NCBI RefSeq assembly: GCF_000632985.1
Contig: NZ_CP007481.1
Span: 620,001 to 684,000, forward strand
DNA: 64,000 bases
From: Neorickettsia helminthoeca str. Oregon
Lineage (GTDB): Bacteria > Pseudomonadota > Alphaproteobacteria > Rickettsiales > Anaplasmataceae
Direction of reading: 5' to 3'
The position numbers were made by a program, and so were the translations under genes. The first letter of the stretch is position 1. Every line of letters begins with the position of its first letter. Below the pieces are notes generated by a model that was not told the origin of the DNA, did not search any database, and worked only from the letters and a program-made list of their open reading frames with translations. Positions 25,176 to 37,135 of the stretch are shown one piece after another.

Positions 25176-27413
25176 CTAGAACGGAGAAACAACACCGAAT
25201 TTTATTGTACTTACCTTATCCATCTTATCTTTTACCAGTGCACGAGCAACATCTACTCTCAAAACACCTAGAGGACCACTCCATATAATGCCAGCACCTA
25301 CACTACTCCTAAGCGCACCTGAATCATATACATCATTTGCGGCACCATTTATCCAAGTCACACTTCCGACTTCATAGAAAAGTGCTGCCTTAAGATCCAA
25401 TTCCGCTGGCAACTTTAGTGGAGTCCGCACCTCTGTAGTACCAAGTAGGAACAATTGTCCTCCGAGTGCATTATTCGTATCTACATCACGTGGGCCAATA
25501 CCCTCTATGGCGAAACCACGCATTTCATTCCCAAAGAAACGATGATTAATATCAACTGCTTGCCCATCGTAACCATAGATCGCTCTGCCTGCTAAAATGA
25601 GACTGACAACCGCATTCTGATTGAAAAGAGACTGAAAACCACCGATCTTCAAATCCTGGCGAACAAACTTCACATCGCCACCAACCCCTGCGAACTTGTG
25701 TCCGAACCTGACGGCATAACCCCGCGATGGAAAGAAATAATTATCCAACTTATCGAGGAATAATATATACCCAATAGCAGATAACACCTTTGATCCAGCA
25801 GTCTTCTTGACTGAATCAGGGGCTTCATCATCAACATCGAAGACATTATCTGAGTTCAGAGAATAAGAAAGATTTAAATATAAGTCGTCCCTTATGTGGT
25901 ACCCCAAGCTAGAATTGATCCCCTTAGAGGCGATCTTATACAAACTGCCCTCCTGCATATTCTGCTTCTTGAAAAAGACGGAAACATCTCCGGTAATCAA
26001 AGTATTAAAGATCCTCTTTTTCTGGAAATCAGCCGAACAGTCAAAACCGGACGTAGATTTTCTGAGCGCCATTCCGACAGCGTCAGCGGTACCCAGGAAG
26101 TTACTCTCAGTGAAAGAAAAATTCCCGAAAAGACCTACATCTGAGCCATAACCACCACTGAGATTTATATAGCCAGTAGTACGCTCTTTTACCCGTATAT
26201 TGAGCTCAAGGCTCTGGTTATCGAGTTGCCGCTCCTCTATTGAGACTTCATCAAAGAAGCCTAGGTTCAATATCCGTCTGCGGGACTCAGCTATCTTAGC
26301 TGGATAGTAAATATCGTTCTCGCTGAGAAGCGTTTCTCTCCTGATTACGTAATCCCGTGTTTTCACGTTACCAAGAATATTGATCTTACGAATCTTAAGT
26401 TTTTTCGCGGCAACGACACGGTAAGTGACATTCACACTACCGTCCTTACTCTGGGAATACTCTGGAACAACATCCATGAACGTATATCCATCCTTATTGA
26501 GAGCATTAAGGATCTTAGCGCTCGTCCTACTGACAGCATCTATATTGAAAATATCGCCCTCTGCCATACTAATCTCTTTATAAAGCTTTTTGGCATCCAA
26601 ATCTGCTTGTGACGCGGCAATTTCTATTTTGCCGAAGCGATATCTAACACCTTCGGAAATCTTGAACTGCAGCGATACACCATTATCCTGTTTGACCACC
26701 TTCGCTCCTTTTAGAACGTAGTCAAAATAACCCTGAGTCCTATAGAATGTTCTGAGTATTTCCTCATCGAGCTCGAGCTTATCTCGTGAATAGTAGTGGG
26801 ACGTCCCAAATAGTCTAAACACGCTAATCTCCTTGCTCCTAATAACACGCTTCAGGGAAACATCGGAATACTTTTCATTTCCCACGAACTGTATGGATCG
26901 TATTATTGATGGTTGACTCTCTCTAATTTTCACCTCAAGATCTATCCTGTTTTCGTCAATTGGAATCTTTTGGTACTCAATCTTCGTACCCTCCTTGATG
27001 GAACTTCTATAATAGTTCTTGAGCGCGAAAAGATTGTTCTCAAAGGCCTGAGGGTCAAAAAGTGTATTTTCCCTGCATCCGAGAATTTTTAAGACTGCGG
27101 AAGTACTCAATAGCTTGTTTCCGCTTACAATGACATCTCTGAGAATAGGATTCTCTGTGACATGCACCTTCAACACACCAGATGTGAAACTGAGTTCCGT
27201 GCTGCTAAAAAGCTTGGAACCATCAAGTTTCTTAAATAATGCATTCAGGGAATCAGGTTGGAGATCCTGCCCCAACTTTACTCCTAGTAGCTCCCTGATA
27301 ATCGATTGTTCCACTCTCCGGTTACCAGAAATACTGATCTCATTCACATTCTCAGCAAGGCACGGATCCAAGAAGAGTATTAACAGGACGAGCAGAACTT
27401 TATTTTTCATCAA
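25176..27413 (-). CDS. bamA: outer-membrane protein assembly factor BamA
   Basis: Central beta-barrel of the BAM machine, inserting outer-membrane proteins. A signal peptide (MKNKVLLVLLILFLDPCLA) precedes five POTRA-type repeats over residues about 20-410 (for example ISISGNRRVEQSIIRE, VIVSGNKLLST, INILGNVKTRDYVIRRE). A C-terminal 16-strand barrel follows, with GFAIEGIGPRD (VRGF-like loop, here MRGF) and terminal phenylalanine, GVVSPF. 745 residues is normal. It directly follows rseP with no gap, matching the common rseP-bamA order. Confidence 0.96.
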   Translation of the reverse strand: MMKNKVLLVLLILFLDPCLAENVNEISISGNRRVEQSIIRELLGVKLGQDLQPDSLNALFKKLDGSKLFSSTELSFTSGVLKVHVTENPILRDVIVSGNKLLSTSAVLKILGCRENTLFDPQAFENNLFALKNYYRSSIKEGTKIEYQKIPIDENRIDLEVKIRESQPSIIRSIQFVGNEKYSDVSLKRVIRSKEISVFRLFGTSHYYSRDKLELDEEILRTFYRTQGYFDYVLKGAKVVKQDNGVSLQFKISEGVRYRFGKIEIAASQADLDAKKLYKEISMAEGDIFNIDAVSRTSAKILNALNKDGYTFMDVVPEYSQSKDGSVNVTYRVVAAKKLKIRKINILGNVKTRDYVIRRETLLSENDIYYPAKIAESRRRILNLGFFDEVSIEERQLDNQSLELNIRVKERTTGYINLSGGYGSDVGLFGNFSFTESNFLGTADAVGMALRKSTSGFDCSADFQKKRIFNTLITGDVSVFFKKQNMQEGSLYKIASKGINSSLGYHIRDDLYLNLSYSLNSDNVFDVDDEAPDSVKKTAGSKVLSAIGYILFLDKLDNYFFPSRGYAVRFGHKFAGVGGDVKFVRQDLKIGGFQSLFNQNAVVSLILAGRAIYGYDGQAVDINHRFFGNEMRGFAIEGIGPRDVDTNNALGGQLFLLGTTEVRTPLKLPAELDLKAALFYEVGSVTWINGAANDVYDSGALRSSVGAGIIWSGPLGVLRVDVARALVKDKMDKVSTIKFGVVSPF

Positions 27414-28514
27414 CTATCTAAGAATAAAACGAATATCATTGAAAGCGGCAAAGACAAGAATCGCAAGCAGGATAGCGATTCCGACCTTGCTTGCCCACTC
27501 CTGATATTTTACCGCTACTTTATCACCATTAATCCATTCAATCAAATAGAACAGAAGATGGCCTCCATCCAACATAGGAATAGGAAAAAGATTAAATAGA
27601 CCAAGATTGATCGAAAGCATTGCCATAAACCAAATCACCATGGCATACCCCCTCTGAAAAGACTGGCCTGAATATTTCGCAATTTTTATTGGCCCTCCAA
27701 TACTATCCGGACTGCTCCTTCCTATGATGGTTTGACCAAGAATCTTCAGTGTGGAACGAATAACGTTCCCAACTTCAATTATGGATAGCTTCATGGCTGT
27801 CATTGGGCTAACCTTGCTGTAATGTACTATTGATGATTCTATTCCGAGTCTCGGTAAATTTTCCTGATTTCCGAAGATGTCTGTTCCTGATTCGATTCTA
27901 GGCGTAGCTTGGATGAATAATTCTTTGCCATCCCGTAATACGACAAATGATATCTCGCGCTCCCGATTCAAGTAAACAAATTGCTTTACCTTATCAAAGC
28001 CAGCAACTGGTGTACCATTCATCTTCAGAATCTTATCTCCAACCTGGAACCCAGCATGAGCAGCTGGGCTCTCTGCTACTACAGAAGTCACTATTGGATC
28101 TACAGTGACTTTACCGAGGTATCCGTATAAAAATGAAAGCAGCAGGAATGCGAAGATAAAATTAGCCAGAGGTCCGCCAAAAATCACAAGCGCTTTCTGA
28201 TACAAAGGCTTACAATGCAATGTCCGCGATTTTACATCATCCTGCATATGTCGGATTTTTTCATTGTCAGGAGCGCTTGTCTCATCTGCATCCCCGAACA
28301 TCTTTACATATCCACCAGCTGGAATCATTGAGAATTTCCAACGCGTTCCAGATCTATCGTTGAAGCCAAGCAGCTCCTTACCGAAACCTATCGAAAACTC
28401 TTCAACTTTTACGCCAAACATTTTAGCAAAAATATAGTGCCCAAATTCATGTGCAAAAACAATGACAGACACCACTACTGCGAAGGAAAGAAAATATAAT
28501 AGTAAGCTGATCAT
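27414..28514 (-). CDS. rseP: site-2 membrane metalloprotease RseP
   Basis: Intramembrane zinc protease that cleaves membrane-anchored regulators and remnant signal peptides. Seen: zinc motif FAHEFGHYIFAKMFGV (HExxH), GGYVKMFGD, one PDZ domain around DPIVTSVVAESPAAHAGFQVGDKI, and the second zinc motif NLFPIPMLDGGHLLFY. Four membrane segments. 366 residues fits the single-PDZ class. It directly precedes bamA. Upstream lies a 380-base gap, so it is probably the first gene of rseP-bamA-mnmE. Confidence 0.95.
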   Translation of the reverse strand: MISLLLYFLSFAVVVSVIVFAHEFGHYIFAKMFGVKVEEFSIGFGKELLGFNDRSGTRWKFSMIPAGGYVKMFGDADETSAPDNEKIRHMQDDVKSRTLHCKPLYQKALVIFGGPLANFIFAFLLLSFLYGYLGKVTVDPIVTSVVAESPAAHAGFQVGDKILKMNGTPVAGFDKVKQFVYLNREREISFVVLRDGKELFIQATPRIESGTDIFGNQENLPRLGIESSIVHYSKVSPMTAMKLSIIEVGNVIRSTLKILGQTIIGRSSPDSIGGPIKIAKYSGQSFQRGYAMVIWFMAMLSINLGLFNLFPIPMLDGGHLLFYLIEWINGDKVAVKYQEWASKVGIAILLAILVFAAFNDIRFILR

Positions 28515-28894
28515 TTAAATTCACCCGAGGCTGTGTAGACACATAACAGTTATACCGAACTACAGTGCTGTGTATAGGCAGGGATACTAGAATAAATGAA
28601 AATTAATCCAAACTTAACGCTATGAATGATCTTACATCAGTGAGCCACTCTTGCATCTTGCAACTTCGCTGAACAAAATGACTGAGGTTCCAAGCTAGTA
28701 GACCATCCTTCATCGTGGAATCATGTAACACGAAAACACACCTAGAAGACCGCTTCTATCAGCTGGAACTGAGATCCAAGAGAATTGCAGCAATTTCCTT
28801 ACAACTGACAGAGTTGTATTATTGGACTAGCCATACTACATACACGCTGCAAAGAATTTAAACATCCACTTGAATACCTTGTGATTGCTACTCG
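28515..28894. other. 380-base gap between ispE and rseP, no established gene
   Basis: Both neighbours are on the minus strand. I found no tRNA and none of the conserved cores I know for RNase P RNA, tmRNA or SRP RNA. The only notable reading frame is a 36-residue one at 28603-28713. A TATAAC on the minus strand near the rseP end could be part of its promoter. Confidence 0.5.
28603..28713 (-). CDS. possible 36-residue peptide (weak)
   Basis: ATG at 28713 to TAA at 28603-28605. The translation includes KDGLLAWNLSHFVQRS and WLTDVRSFIALS, a balanced amphipathic composition, but no family is recognised and no clear ribosome site precedes it. It could be a chance frame or the remnant of a lost gene. 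Confidence 0.2.
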   Translation of the reverse strand: MKDGLLAWNLSHFVQRSCKMQEWLTDVRSFIALSLD

Positions 28895-29740
28895 CTACAG
28901 AGATATCTGAACAACCTTAGCCCACCAATCTCTCCGAAGTTTGGAACAGGCATTACCTAAATTTTCTTCAGTATCGAACACACCGATGCAAGTAGGTCCA
29001 CTACCACACAACTTCGCGAACTTATTACCAACACAATTTCTAATATCATTCAAAACATCTCGTATTACCGGAGCAATGCAGATTGCAGCATCTGTAAGAT
29101 CATTCGGTAGGGTCAACGCACCCTCGAACGTGAAGTAGTCAGGCACATTCTCCAATTTTGCGGAAAATGCCGCATCACTTTCATGGAAACACCTGTAAAC
29201 CATACTTGTATCGACTGCAACTTTAGGACACACGAGTAACAAGGATCTAAGTACATTTCGCTTCGGTAATGGTAGTATCTGTTCACCTTTTCCAGTAACG
29301 TGACACGGCGACCCATGCAAACATGCTATAGTATCCAATCCAATGGAGAGAGCTATCTCTCGCAGTACAGGAGCGGAAATAGAATACACACTACTAAAGT
29401 ATCTTAGAAGAGCTGCAGCATCAGCGGAACCACCACCCATACCAGCAGCTACAGGAATATTCTTAGTTATCCTGACATCAAAGTAACTATCTGCGTAACT
29501 CTCAATGAAGGACAACACCTTAGTAATGCTATTCTGACTCTCAATGGGATGCGATGCATTCAAGAACTCAACTGAGTGAACACTCTGAGTGGAGGAGATG
29601 AGCTCTATTGTATCGCAGAAATCATGGGTGAAACAGAAAAAACTATCAATTAGGTGAAATCCGGAATCCCTCCCTGTAACTAAAAGAAAGAGATTGATCT
29701 TAGCTGGTGCTCTCAGTACGACAAGACTGCATGATTTCAT
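28895..29740 (-). CDS. ispE: 4-diphosphocytidyl-2-C-methyl-D-erythritol kinase
   Basis: GHMP kinase of the MEP isoprenoid pathway. Seen: RAPAKINLFLLVTGR with the catalytic lysine region, GHMP glycine loop IPVAAGMGGGSADAAALLR, and C-terminal LCGSGPTCIGVF. The segment usually G-A-D-V-P-F-F reads GLDTIACLHGSP: the aspartate is kept but V-P-F is changed. ATG 29740 (MKSCSLVV) is chosen as it sets the R-A-P-A-K-I-N motif at the usual distance; an in-frame ATG at 29767 adds nine residues. It lies 41 bases after gyrB. IspA at 4010 uses the pathway product. Confidence 0.92.
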   Translation of the reverse strand: MKSCSLVVLRAPAKINLFLLVTGRDSGFHLIDSFFCFTHDFCDTIELISSTQSVHSVEFLNASHPIESQNSITKVLSFIESYADSYFDVRITKNIPVAAGMGGGSADAAALLRYFSSVYSISAPVLREIALSIGLDTIACLHGSPCHVTGKGEQILPLPKRNVLRSLLLVCPKVAVDTSMVYRCFHESDAAFSAKLENVPDYFTFEGALTLPNDLTDAAICIAPVIRDVLNDIRNCVGNKFAKLCGSGPTCIGVFDTEENLGNACSKLRRDWWAKVVQISL

Positions 29741-29781
29741 CGTGATCCTGCACAGAAAGTGCTGCAAAAGTGGAACCGGGG

Positions 29782-32256
<2,475 letters not shown>

Positions 32257-32361
32257 CTAGGGGTTACACCTTCCCAGTGAAGTCCAGTCATTGTACAGAT
32301 CTAGAGTATTTCGTTTAGACTCGGTTGATGATACAAAGTGATTGTAGGTATTTCTTTTTCT

Positions 32362-32838
32362 ATGAGCAGCCTGAAAATAGGTGACTTGGCTCCTTCTTTC
32401 CGTCTTCCCTCAAGCATGGGTGGAATAGTGGACTCAAAGGATCTTCTGGGTCGTAATCTCGTGATTTATTTTTACCCGAAGGATGATACACCTGGGTGCA
32501 CTCAAGAAGCAAAGGATTTCAAAGAAGGGATTTCTGCACTAGAGGAACTAAATACCACTGTTCTAGGAATCTCAAAAGATAACATAAAAGCACATAGAAA
32601 CTTCTCTACTAGATATGAGTTACCGTTCCACTTATTATCTGACGAGTCCGCAGAAGTGATAGAAAAATACGGAGCTTGGGTAGAAAAATCCATGTTCGGA
32701 AAGAAGTATCATGGAATAGAGCGTAGTACTTTCTTCGTAGATTCCGATGGTAAAGTTCAGGGAATATGGAGAAAAGTAAAAGTTCAAGGACACGTCGCAG
32801 ATGTACTAGAATTCATCAGAAAACATCTGGCTAAGTGA
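32362..32838 (+). CDS. bcp: thioredoxin-dependent thiol peroxidase (Bcp family peroxiredoxin)
   Basis: Reduces hydrogen and organic peroxides. Seen: IGDLAPSFRLPSSMGG, VIYFYPKDDTPGCTQEA with the peroxidatic C46 and no resolving cysteine five residues on (Q-E-A in place of x-E-A-C), and ERSTFFVDSDGKV. ATG 32362 (MSSLKIGD) gives 158 residues, standard; the frame is open to a GTG at 32338. With the usual second cysteine missing, it may work as a one-cysteine enzyme. It is divergent from gyrB. Confidence 0.93.
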   Translation: MSSLKIGDLAPSFRLPSSMGGIVDSKDLLGRNLVIYFYPKDDTPGCTQEAKDFKEGISALEELNTTVLGISKDNIKAHRNFSTRYELPFHLLSDESAEVIEKYGAWVEKSMFGKKYHGIERSTFFVDSDGKVQGIWRKVKVQGHVADVLEFIRKHLAK

Positions 32839-32990
32839 GATCACATAACTTTGCTCTGTGTGATGTACCAGTTTCCTGCTGGTTCATAGCTCGTTAAAAA
32901 AATAGCATTACTTTCCTTCTACTCGTTGATCGTTTAGATTAGAAGGGTAAATAGTTTACAAAAGATCCAACATTCCTCATATCCTAAGAG

Positions 32991-34415
32991 ATGTATATCT
33001 GTCTGCTCACTATTGGAATCTACTTCTCCGTAATCATCGCTCTTGGCTATTTCACCAGAAGGATCGGACTATCATTTAAGGACTACATCATTGCGAATAG
33101 ATCAATCCACGAAATTATCGCTGGAATAAGTCATGTTTCCGCGGAGATAAGTATAGGCACATTTACTGTCGTGGCGAGTATGATATATACAATCGGTCTA
33201 TCGAGGTTATGGATAGATCTAGGATTTTTCGTATTTGGTATACTTTCATGGCAGTTCTTAGCTAAACGTCTCAGAGCACAGACCGAGGCAAACAATGCAA
33301 TAACTATCCCTCAGTATCTTGCTAACAGGTTCGGTAGCGATACTATTGGAATCATCGCATCAGGCATCATTATTTTTTTCACTACTACCTATATAGGGGC
33401 AAACATGTTAGGTCTGATAAAGGTCATTTCCAGGATCATTGATATAAAACCTGAAGTAATTGGTTTTTCAGTGTTCTCCACAACTACGCTCTACACGATT
33501 GTAGGCGGCTTTAGATCAACCTGCTACACAAACGTTCTACAAGGGACGGTCATGATATTAGCTGCATTACTGTTACCACTTTCTTTATTTCTTCAATTTG
33601 GCACCGAACCCCTTACCGAGTTCTTTAGAAAAAGTGGTGCAGGTGGTCCAGCAAGTATCAATATTGGCCAGGCATTACTATACTTCAGTTTTGCTTCAGC
33701 GATATTTGGTACTCCACACACGATCACGAAATTTCTCTCCATCAGATCCTGCGGAAGCATAAGCACAGCGCGGAACACAAGTATCGCTCTGAACGCATTA
33801 ATTTACTGTGGTATCGCAGTATCAGCGATATACGCGATAAAGTTGTTACCCTCCTCCACAGATAGTGAGATGCTGCTTTTCTATCTCAGTAAAATGTTCT
33901 CGAATCCATTAGTGGAAAGTATCATCGTATTAGCGATGATAGCCGCAGTGATGAGCACAATAGATGCACAACTGGTATTAAGTGCAAGCTGCATGGTCAA
34001 TGATGTTTATAGATATTTTAGACCAAATCAAAATGATATCCATCTTATCTCTGTAGCTAGATTAGCGAACGTCATCATAGGGATGCTAGCATTATTGGTT
34101 TCATTGATTTTCAGTAAATCCGTTGGGACGTTAGCAATTTTTTCATTGACAGGCTTAGGTTCGTCGATAGGACCAGTTATACTGTTCAGCCTATATACGA
34201 AAGCAAGGAGTAAGTTTCCAGTATTGTTGGGACTAGTATCCGGAGCCACTGCAACGATACTTTTCACAATTCTTAACACTTCTGATATCCACTACAATAT
34301 GCTTCCTTCATTATCCATTACGATTGTCGTAATATTGGCTTCGTATTATATGACAGTCTATAAAAGAAAACATAATAACCCCAATAACCGGACTTATACG
34401 CTCGACGCATTATAG
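32991..34415 (+). CDS. sodium:solute symporter family transporter
   Basis: A 474-residue membrane protein with about 13 segments. The SSS-family marks are YIIANRSIHEIIAGISHVSAEIS near the first helices (sodium site TM1), TTLYTIVGGFRSTCYTNVLQG (TM6) and AVMSTIDAQLVLSASCMVNDVYR (family A-A-x-M-S-T-x-d-S-x-L-l-x-x-S; here S-T-I-D-A-Q). It most resembles proline/pantothenate type carriers (PutP-like), but substrate cannot be read from sequence. It ends six bases before the pentapeptide-repeat gene, so the two are probably co-transcribed. Confidence 0.85.
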   Translation: MYICLLTIGIYFSVIIALGYFTRRIGLSFKDYIIANRSIHEIIAGISHVSAEISIGTFTVVASMIYTIGLSRLWIDLGFFVFGILSWQFLAKRLRAQTEANNAITIPQYLANRFGSDTIGIIASGIIIFFTTTYIGANMLGLIKVISRIIDIKPEVIGFSVFSTTTLYTIVGGFRSTCYTNVLQGTVMILAALLLPLSLFLQFGTEPLTEFFRKSGAGGPASINIGQALLYFSFASAIFGTPHTITKFLSIRSCGSISTARNTSIALNALIYCGIAVSAIYAIKLLPSSTDSEMLLFYLSKMFSNPLVESIIVLAMIAAVMSTIDAQLVLSASCMVNDVYRYFRPNQNDIHLISVARLANVIIGMLALLVSLIFSKSVGTLAIFSLTGLGSSIGPVILFSLYTKARSKFPVLLGLVSGATATILFTILNTSDIHYNMLPSLSITIVVILASYYMTVYKRKHNNPNNRTYTLDAL

Positions 34416-34421
34416 ATTCTT

Positions 34422-36080
34422 ATGAGACATCTTCTTTCGGTTTTGCTGTTGATCACTTTTCTCTGTTCTAGCGCTGACTGCAGTCACACTTCCTCTCCGA
34501 CAAAAAAAGAAATCGAAAATTTCCTGAATTCCCATAAAAAGAATCCAGATGCCATATTGAACTTCAAGGATCACTTTGGGGAAAAACTTGTAGATGTCGA
34601 TTTCTCGGGATTCAATATGAGGAATGCTCTATTCGAGGGTATGACAATAGAGAATGCATCCTTCAACAATACAGTTCTTTCGAACGTCATGCTAAAAAAT
34701 ACTGTAATCAGCAATAGTAATTTTGGTGATGCAATTGTCTATGGTGGCAGCATCATAGACAGCAAAATAGAAGATATCTCGCTGGTTTCTTCGGATCTGA
34801 ACAATATCAATATTGAAAACTCAAACATTCATGGGATCACGTCAATCAAAAGTCACCTGCAGTATCTGTCTGTGAAGGATAGCAAGTTTGGGAAATTAAT
34901 TCTAAAAAATACCGAAATCATAGATGGTATATTGGAAGGAATGACAATCACGGGCGCGAATATCAGGGACAGTAATCTAGCTGAAATAAAAATCAGTAAC
35001 TCCAGTATTATGACTTCCGTAATAGCGAAATCAGATTTCACTAGAGCAAAGTTATTCGATACAAAAATCGATGATACACTTTTTCATACCGTCAAATTGA
35101 TCAGATCATACATCCATAACAGTGAGGTGAATGACTCTAAGTTCATCAATTCCGACCTGTCCGGGAGTATCTTGGGCAATTGTCTTGTAAACAAAATGAC
35201 AATGACAAATTCGAATTTTGAGTACATGCTCATAGATGGGTCCAACTTCACTAATACAGATTTTTCGAATACCTCATTGGAGGGGGCACATATCAGTAAT
35301 TCAAGATTCTGCAAGAGCTGCTTATGCAACTTACATATACAAAATCTAACGATTGAGGCATCACAGTTCTTTGACTCGGAAGTAAACAATACGGAACTGT
35401 ACAAAAGCGAATTAGTGGACGTCTCATTCAGAAATACACGCATCTCAGATTTCAGTATCTACAACTCCAACGTCTCAGATGCAATCTTTTTGGATGTTGA
35501 TGGTCAAAAAATCAAATTCGAACACTCTGAATTGCAGAACTCATTCGTACAAGGACGTTTTATCAATCTAGATATAAACAAATCACAGCTTTCAAATGAC
35601 CAAATCAGGGATTCTACTCTCTCTCTATTAAACATGACTGATTCCTCGTTCACCATAAGCAACATTCATGGAACATCAGTCGATAGAAGCAGTTTCCTTA
35701 TGAACTCACTACGCGAAAGCTCAATAAAGAAATCAAAGATTACAAACTCCAGCTTCTCCAGGAACTCACTTGGCTTGTTCGACCTGAAAGATACATCGTT
35801 CGGTAGGAGTATATTTCTGGAAGAGATTCAGTATGAAAATTCCGCGAGTTTAAGACAGAGTGGCGCTATCATTGGACTAAAAGAATTGGCAAGCATCATA
35901 GCTAGTGGTGATCGTGACTTCAGAGGAGTAAACTATTCAAATATCGATTTCAGAAATACGGAATTAAGTAATGCTGACTTCACAGGAGCAGTACTTAGAG
36001 GAAGTGCTTTTAGTAAGCACACAACACGAAATGTCAAATTCAAAGATGCCAACTTGGAGAAAACGACTTTCGAAGAGTAA
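34422..36080 (+). CDS. large exported pentapeptide-repeat protein
   Basis: 552 residues. An N-terminal signal peptide (about 1-20, MRHLLSVLLLITFLCSSADC) has no good lipobox, because D precedes the cysteine. From about residue 58 to 466 the chain runs in steps of five with F, L, I, V or M at every centre position (for example NASFN-NTVLS-NVMLK, NSNFT-type, GANIR-DSNLA), roughly 80 pentapeptides with little interruption. A linker of about 30 residues (467-496) follows, then a second block with canonical A-D-F-T-G and A-N-L-E-K repeats to the end. This predicts a long right-handed quadrilateral beta-helix. It is unusually rich in Asn and Ser. Cytosolic relatives (Qnr, MfpA) mimic DNA and bind gyrase, but an exported protein would not. 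Function unknown; surface, periplasmic or secreted role is inference. Confidence 0.85.
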   Translation: MRHLLSVLLLITFLCSSADCSHTSSPTKKEIENFLNSHKKNPDAILNFKDHFGEKLVDVDFSGFNMRNALFEGMTIENASFNNTVLSNVMLKNTVISNSNFGDAIVYGGSIIDSKIEDISLVSSDLNNINIENSNIHGITSIKSHLQYLSVKDSKFGKLILKNTEIIDGILEGMTITGANIRDSNLAEIKISNSSIMTSVIAKSDFTRAKLFDTKIDDTLFHTVKLIRSYIHNSEVNDSKFINSDLSGSILGNCLVNKMTMTNSNFEYMLIDGSNFTNTDFSNTSLEGAHISNSRFCKSCLCNLHIQNLTIEASQFFDSEVNNTELYKSELVDVSFRNTRISDFSIYNSNVSDAIFLDVDGQKIKFEHSELQNSFVQGRFINLDINKSQLSNDQIRDSTLSLLNMTDSSFTISNIHGTSVDRSSFLMNSLRESSIKKSKITNSSFSRNSLGLFDLKDTSFGRSIFLEEIQYENSASLRQSGAIIGLKELASIIASGDRDFRGVNYSNIDFRNTELSNADFTGAVLRGSAFSKHTTRNVKFKDANLEKTTFEE

Positions 36081-36107
36081 AATACAATACGATCCCAAAA
36101 GCAAACA

Positions 36108-36722
36108 ATGAAAAGAAAAGGAATATTATTTATTATTTCCTCCCCATCTGGAACCGGGAAGACTACAATAGCGAACTTCTTAGTCACTCAAGATGAAAAT
36201 ATTCAACGATCTGTGTCATTCACCACTAGACAGCCTCGAGGGAATGAAAGATATGGTATGGATTATTATTTCGTGGACACTGATGAGTTTCATAAGCTAC
36301 TAGCTGAAGGGAAAATGCTAGAACACGCACGGGTCCTACAAAATTATTATGGGACCTCCAAGGAATATATAGAAAATACACTTGAAGCTGGTGTTGACGT
36401 CCTATGCTGCATCGATTGGCAAGGGGCTGATCAGGTTCGTCAGAAGGTAAGTAGCGTTTCCATATTTTTGCTGCCCCCGAGTCTGGAGGAATTAAGAAGA
36501 AGACTCATGAGTAGAGGTACTGATACCAAAGAGGTGATTGAGTACAGACTGAAAGAAGCTCTGGAAGAAGTAAAACATTTCTCAAAATACGATTATGTTA
36601 TAATCAATGATGACCTACAAGAAACTAAACAGAAAGCACTTGCGATAATCAGAGCAGAGAGAGAAAAATTGAAAGAAAATCAGGTACAGATAGAAAAGTT
36701 CGTTGCAACACTTATAAGCTGA
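36108..36722 (+). CDS. gmk: guanylate kinase
   Basis: Phosphorylates GMP to GDP. Seen: P-loop [39 protein letters not shown] with the GMP-binding residues, [24 protein letters not shown] and [14 protein letters not shown] in the lid. 204 residues, normal. It starts 27 bases after the pentapeptide-repeat gene and is convergent with an unknown gene 11 bases on. The W-Q-G replaces the usual D-V-Q-G of the GMP-binding loop (D-W-Q-G). Confidence 0.95.
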   Translation: MKRKGILFIISSPSGTGKTTIANFLVTQDENIQRSVSFTTRQPRGNERYGMDYYFVDTDEFHKLLAEGKMLEHARVLQNYYGTSKEYIENTLEAGVDVLCCIDWQGADQVRQKVSSVSIFLLPPSLEELRRRLMSRGTDTKEVIEYRLKEALEEVKHFSKYDYVIINDDLQETKQKALAIIRAEREKLKENQVQIEKFVATLIS

Positions 36723-36733
36723 GGTAGTGGATT

Positions 36734-37135
36734 TTACTTTCCCCTACCTCTATGCATCCCTTGTGAGATCAGCGATTGAGCTTTGAGTCTCAGTTGCCAT
36801 ATTCCTATTTTGGAGAAGTTTGTTCCCATAAGATGTTTAAGGGTTGTCATATACTGCATGTTTCTTCTTATCACCATACTAGTCCATTTTCCCTGAGGTT
36901 TAGCTATTCCAACAATCCTAGCATCATATTCTAAGCGCTGGTTAGGCTGTTCTAGATCTATACTACGGTAGTACTGTGCTTTGATCTTCTCATGCTTCTC
37001 TTTGTGGTACTCTCGATGATCCCCCTCCTCCACGGAATCAGATAAGTAATCCCTACCTGCGGAGCTGTAAATTACAAAAAACCCGATAACGACAATAAGT
37101 ACTATGGCTGTGACCGCGATTATTACATACAACAA
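36734..37135 (-). CDS. hypothetical single-span membrane protein, 133 residues
   Basis: Not recognised. Residues about 2-24 (YVIIAVTAIVLIVVIGFFVI) form one membrane segment; the rest is charged and basic at the end (SQGMHRGRGK). The middle-to-end part (IVGIAKPQGKWTSMVIRRNM) looks compact and constrained. The start follows the stop of the ModA-like gene without a gap, so the two are one unit. Possibly an accessory membrane partner of the binding protein, but this is conjecture. Confidence 0.6.
   Translation of the reverse strand: MLYVIIAVTAIVLIVVIGFFVIYSSAGRDYLSDSVEEGDHREYHKEKHEKIKAQYYRSIDLEQPNQRLEYDARIVGIAKPQGKWTSMVIRRNMQYMTTLKHLMGTNFSKIGIWQLRLKAQSLISQGMHRGRGK

Noticed and set aside
34422-36080. 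Considered the pentapeptide-repeat protein as a gyrase-protecting Qnr/MfpA-type factor because gyrB is nearby.
   Set aside because: The signal peptide indicates export, and gyrB is on the other strand in another unit.
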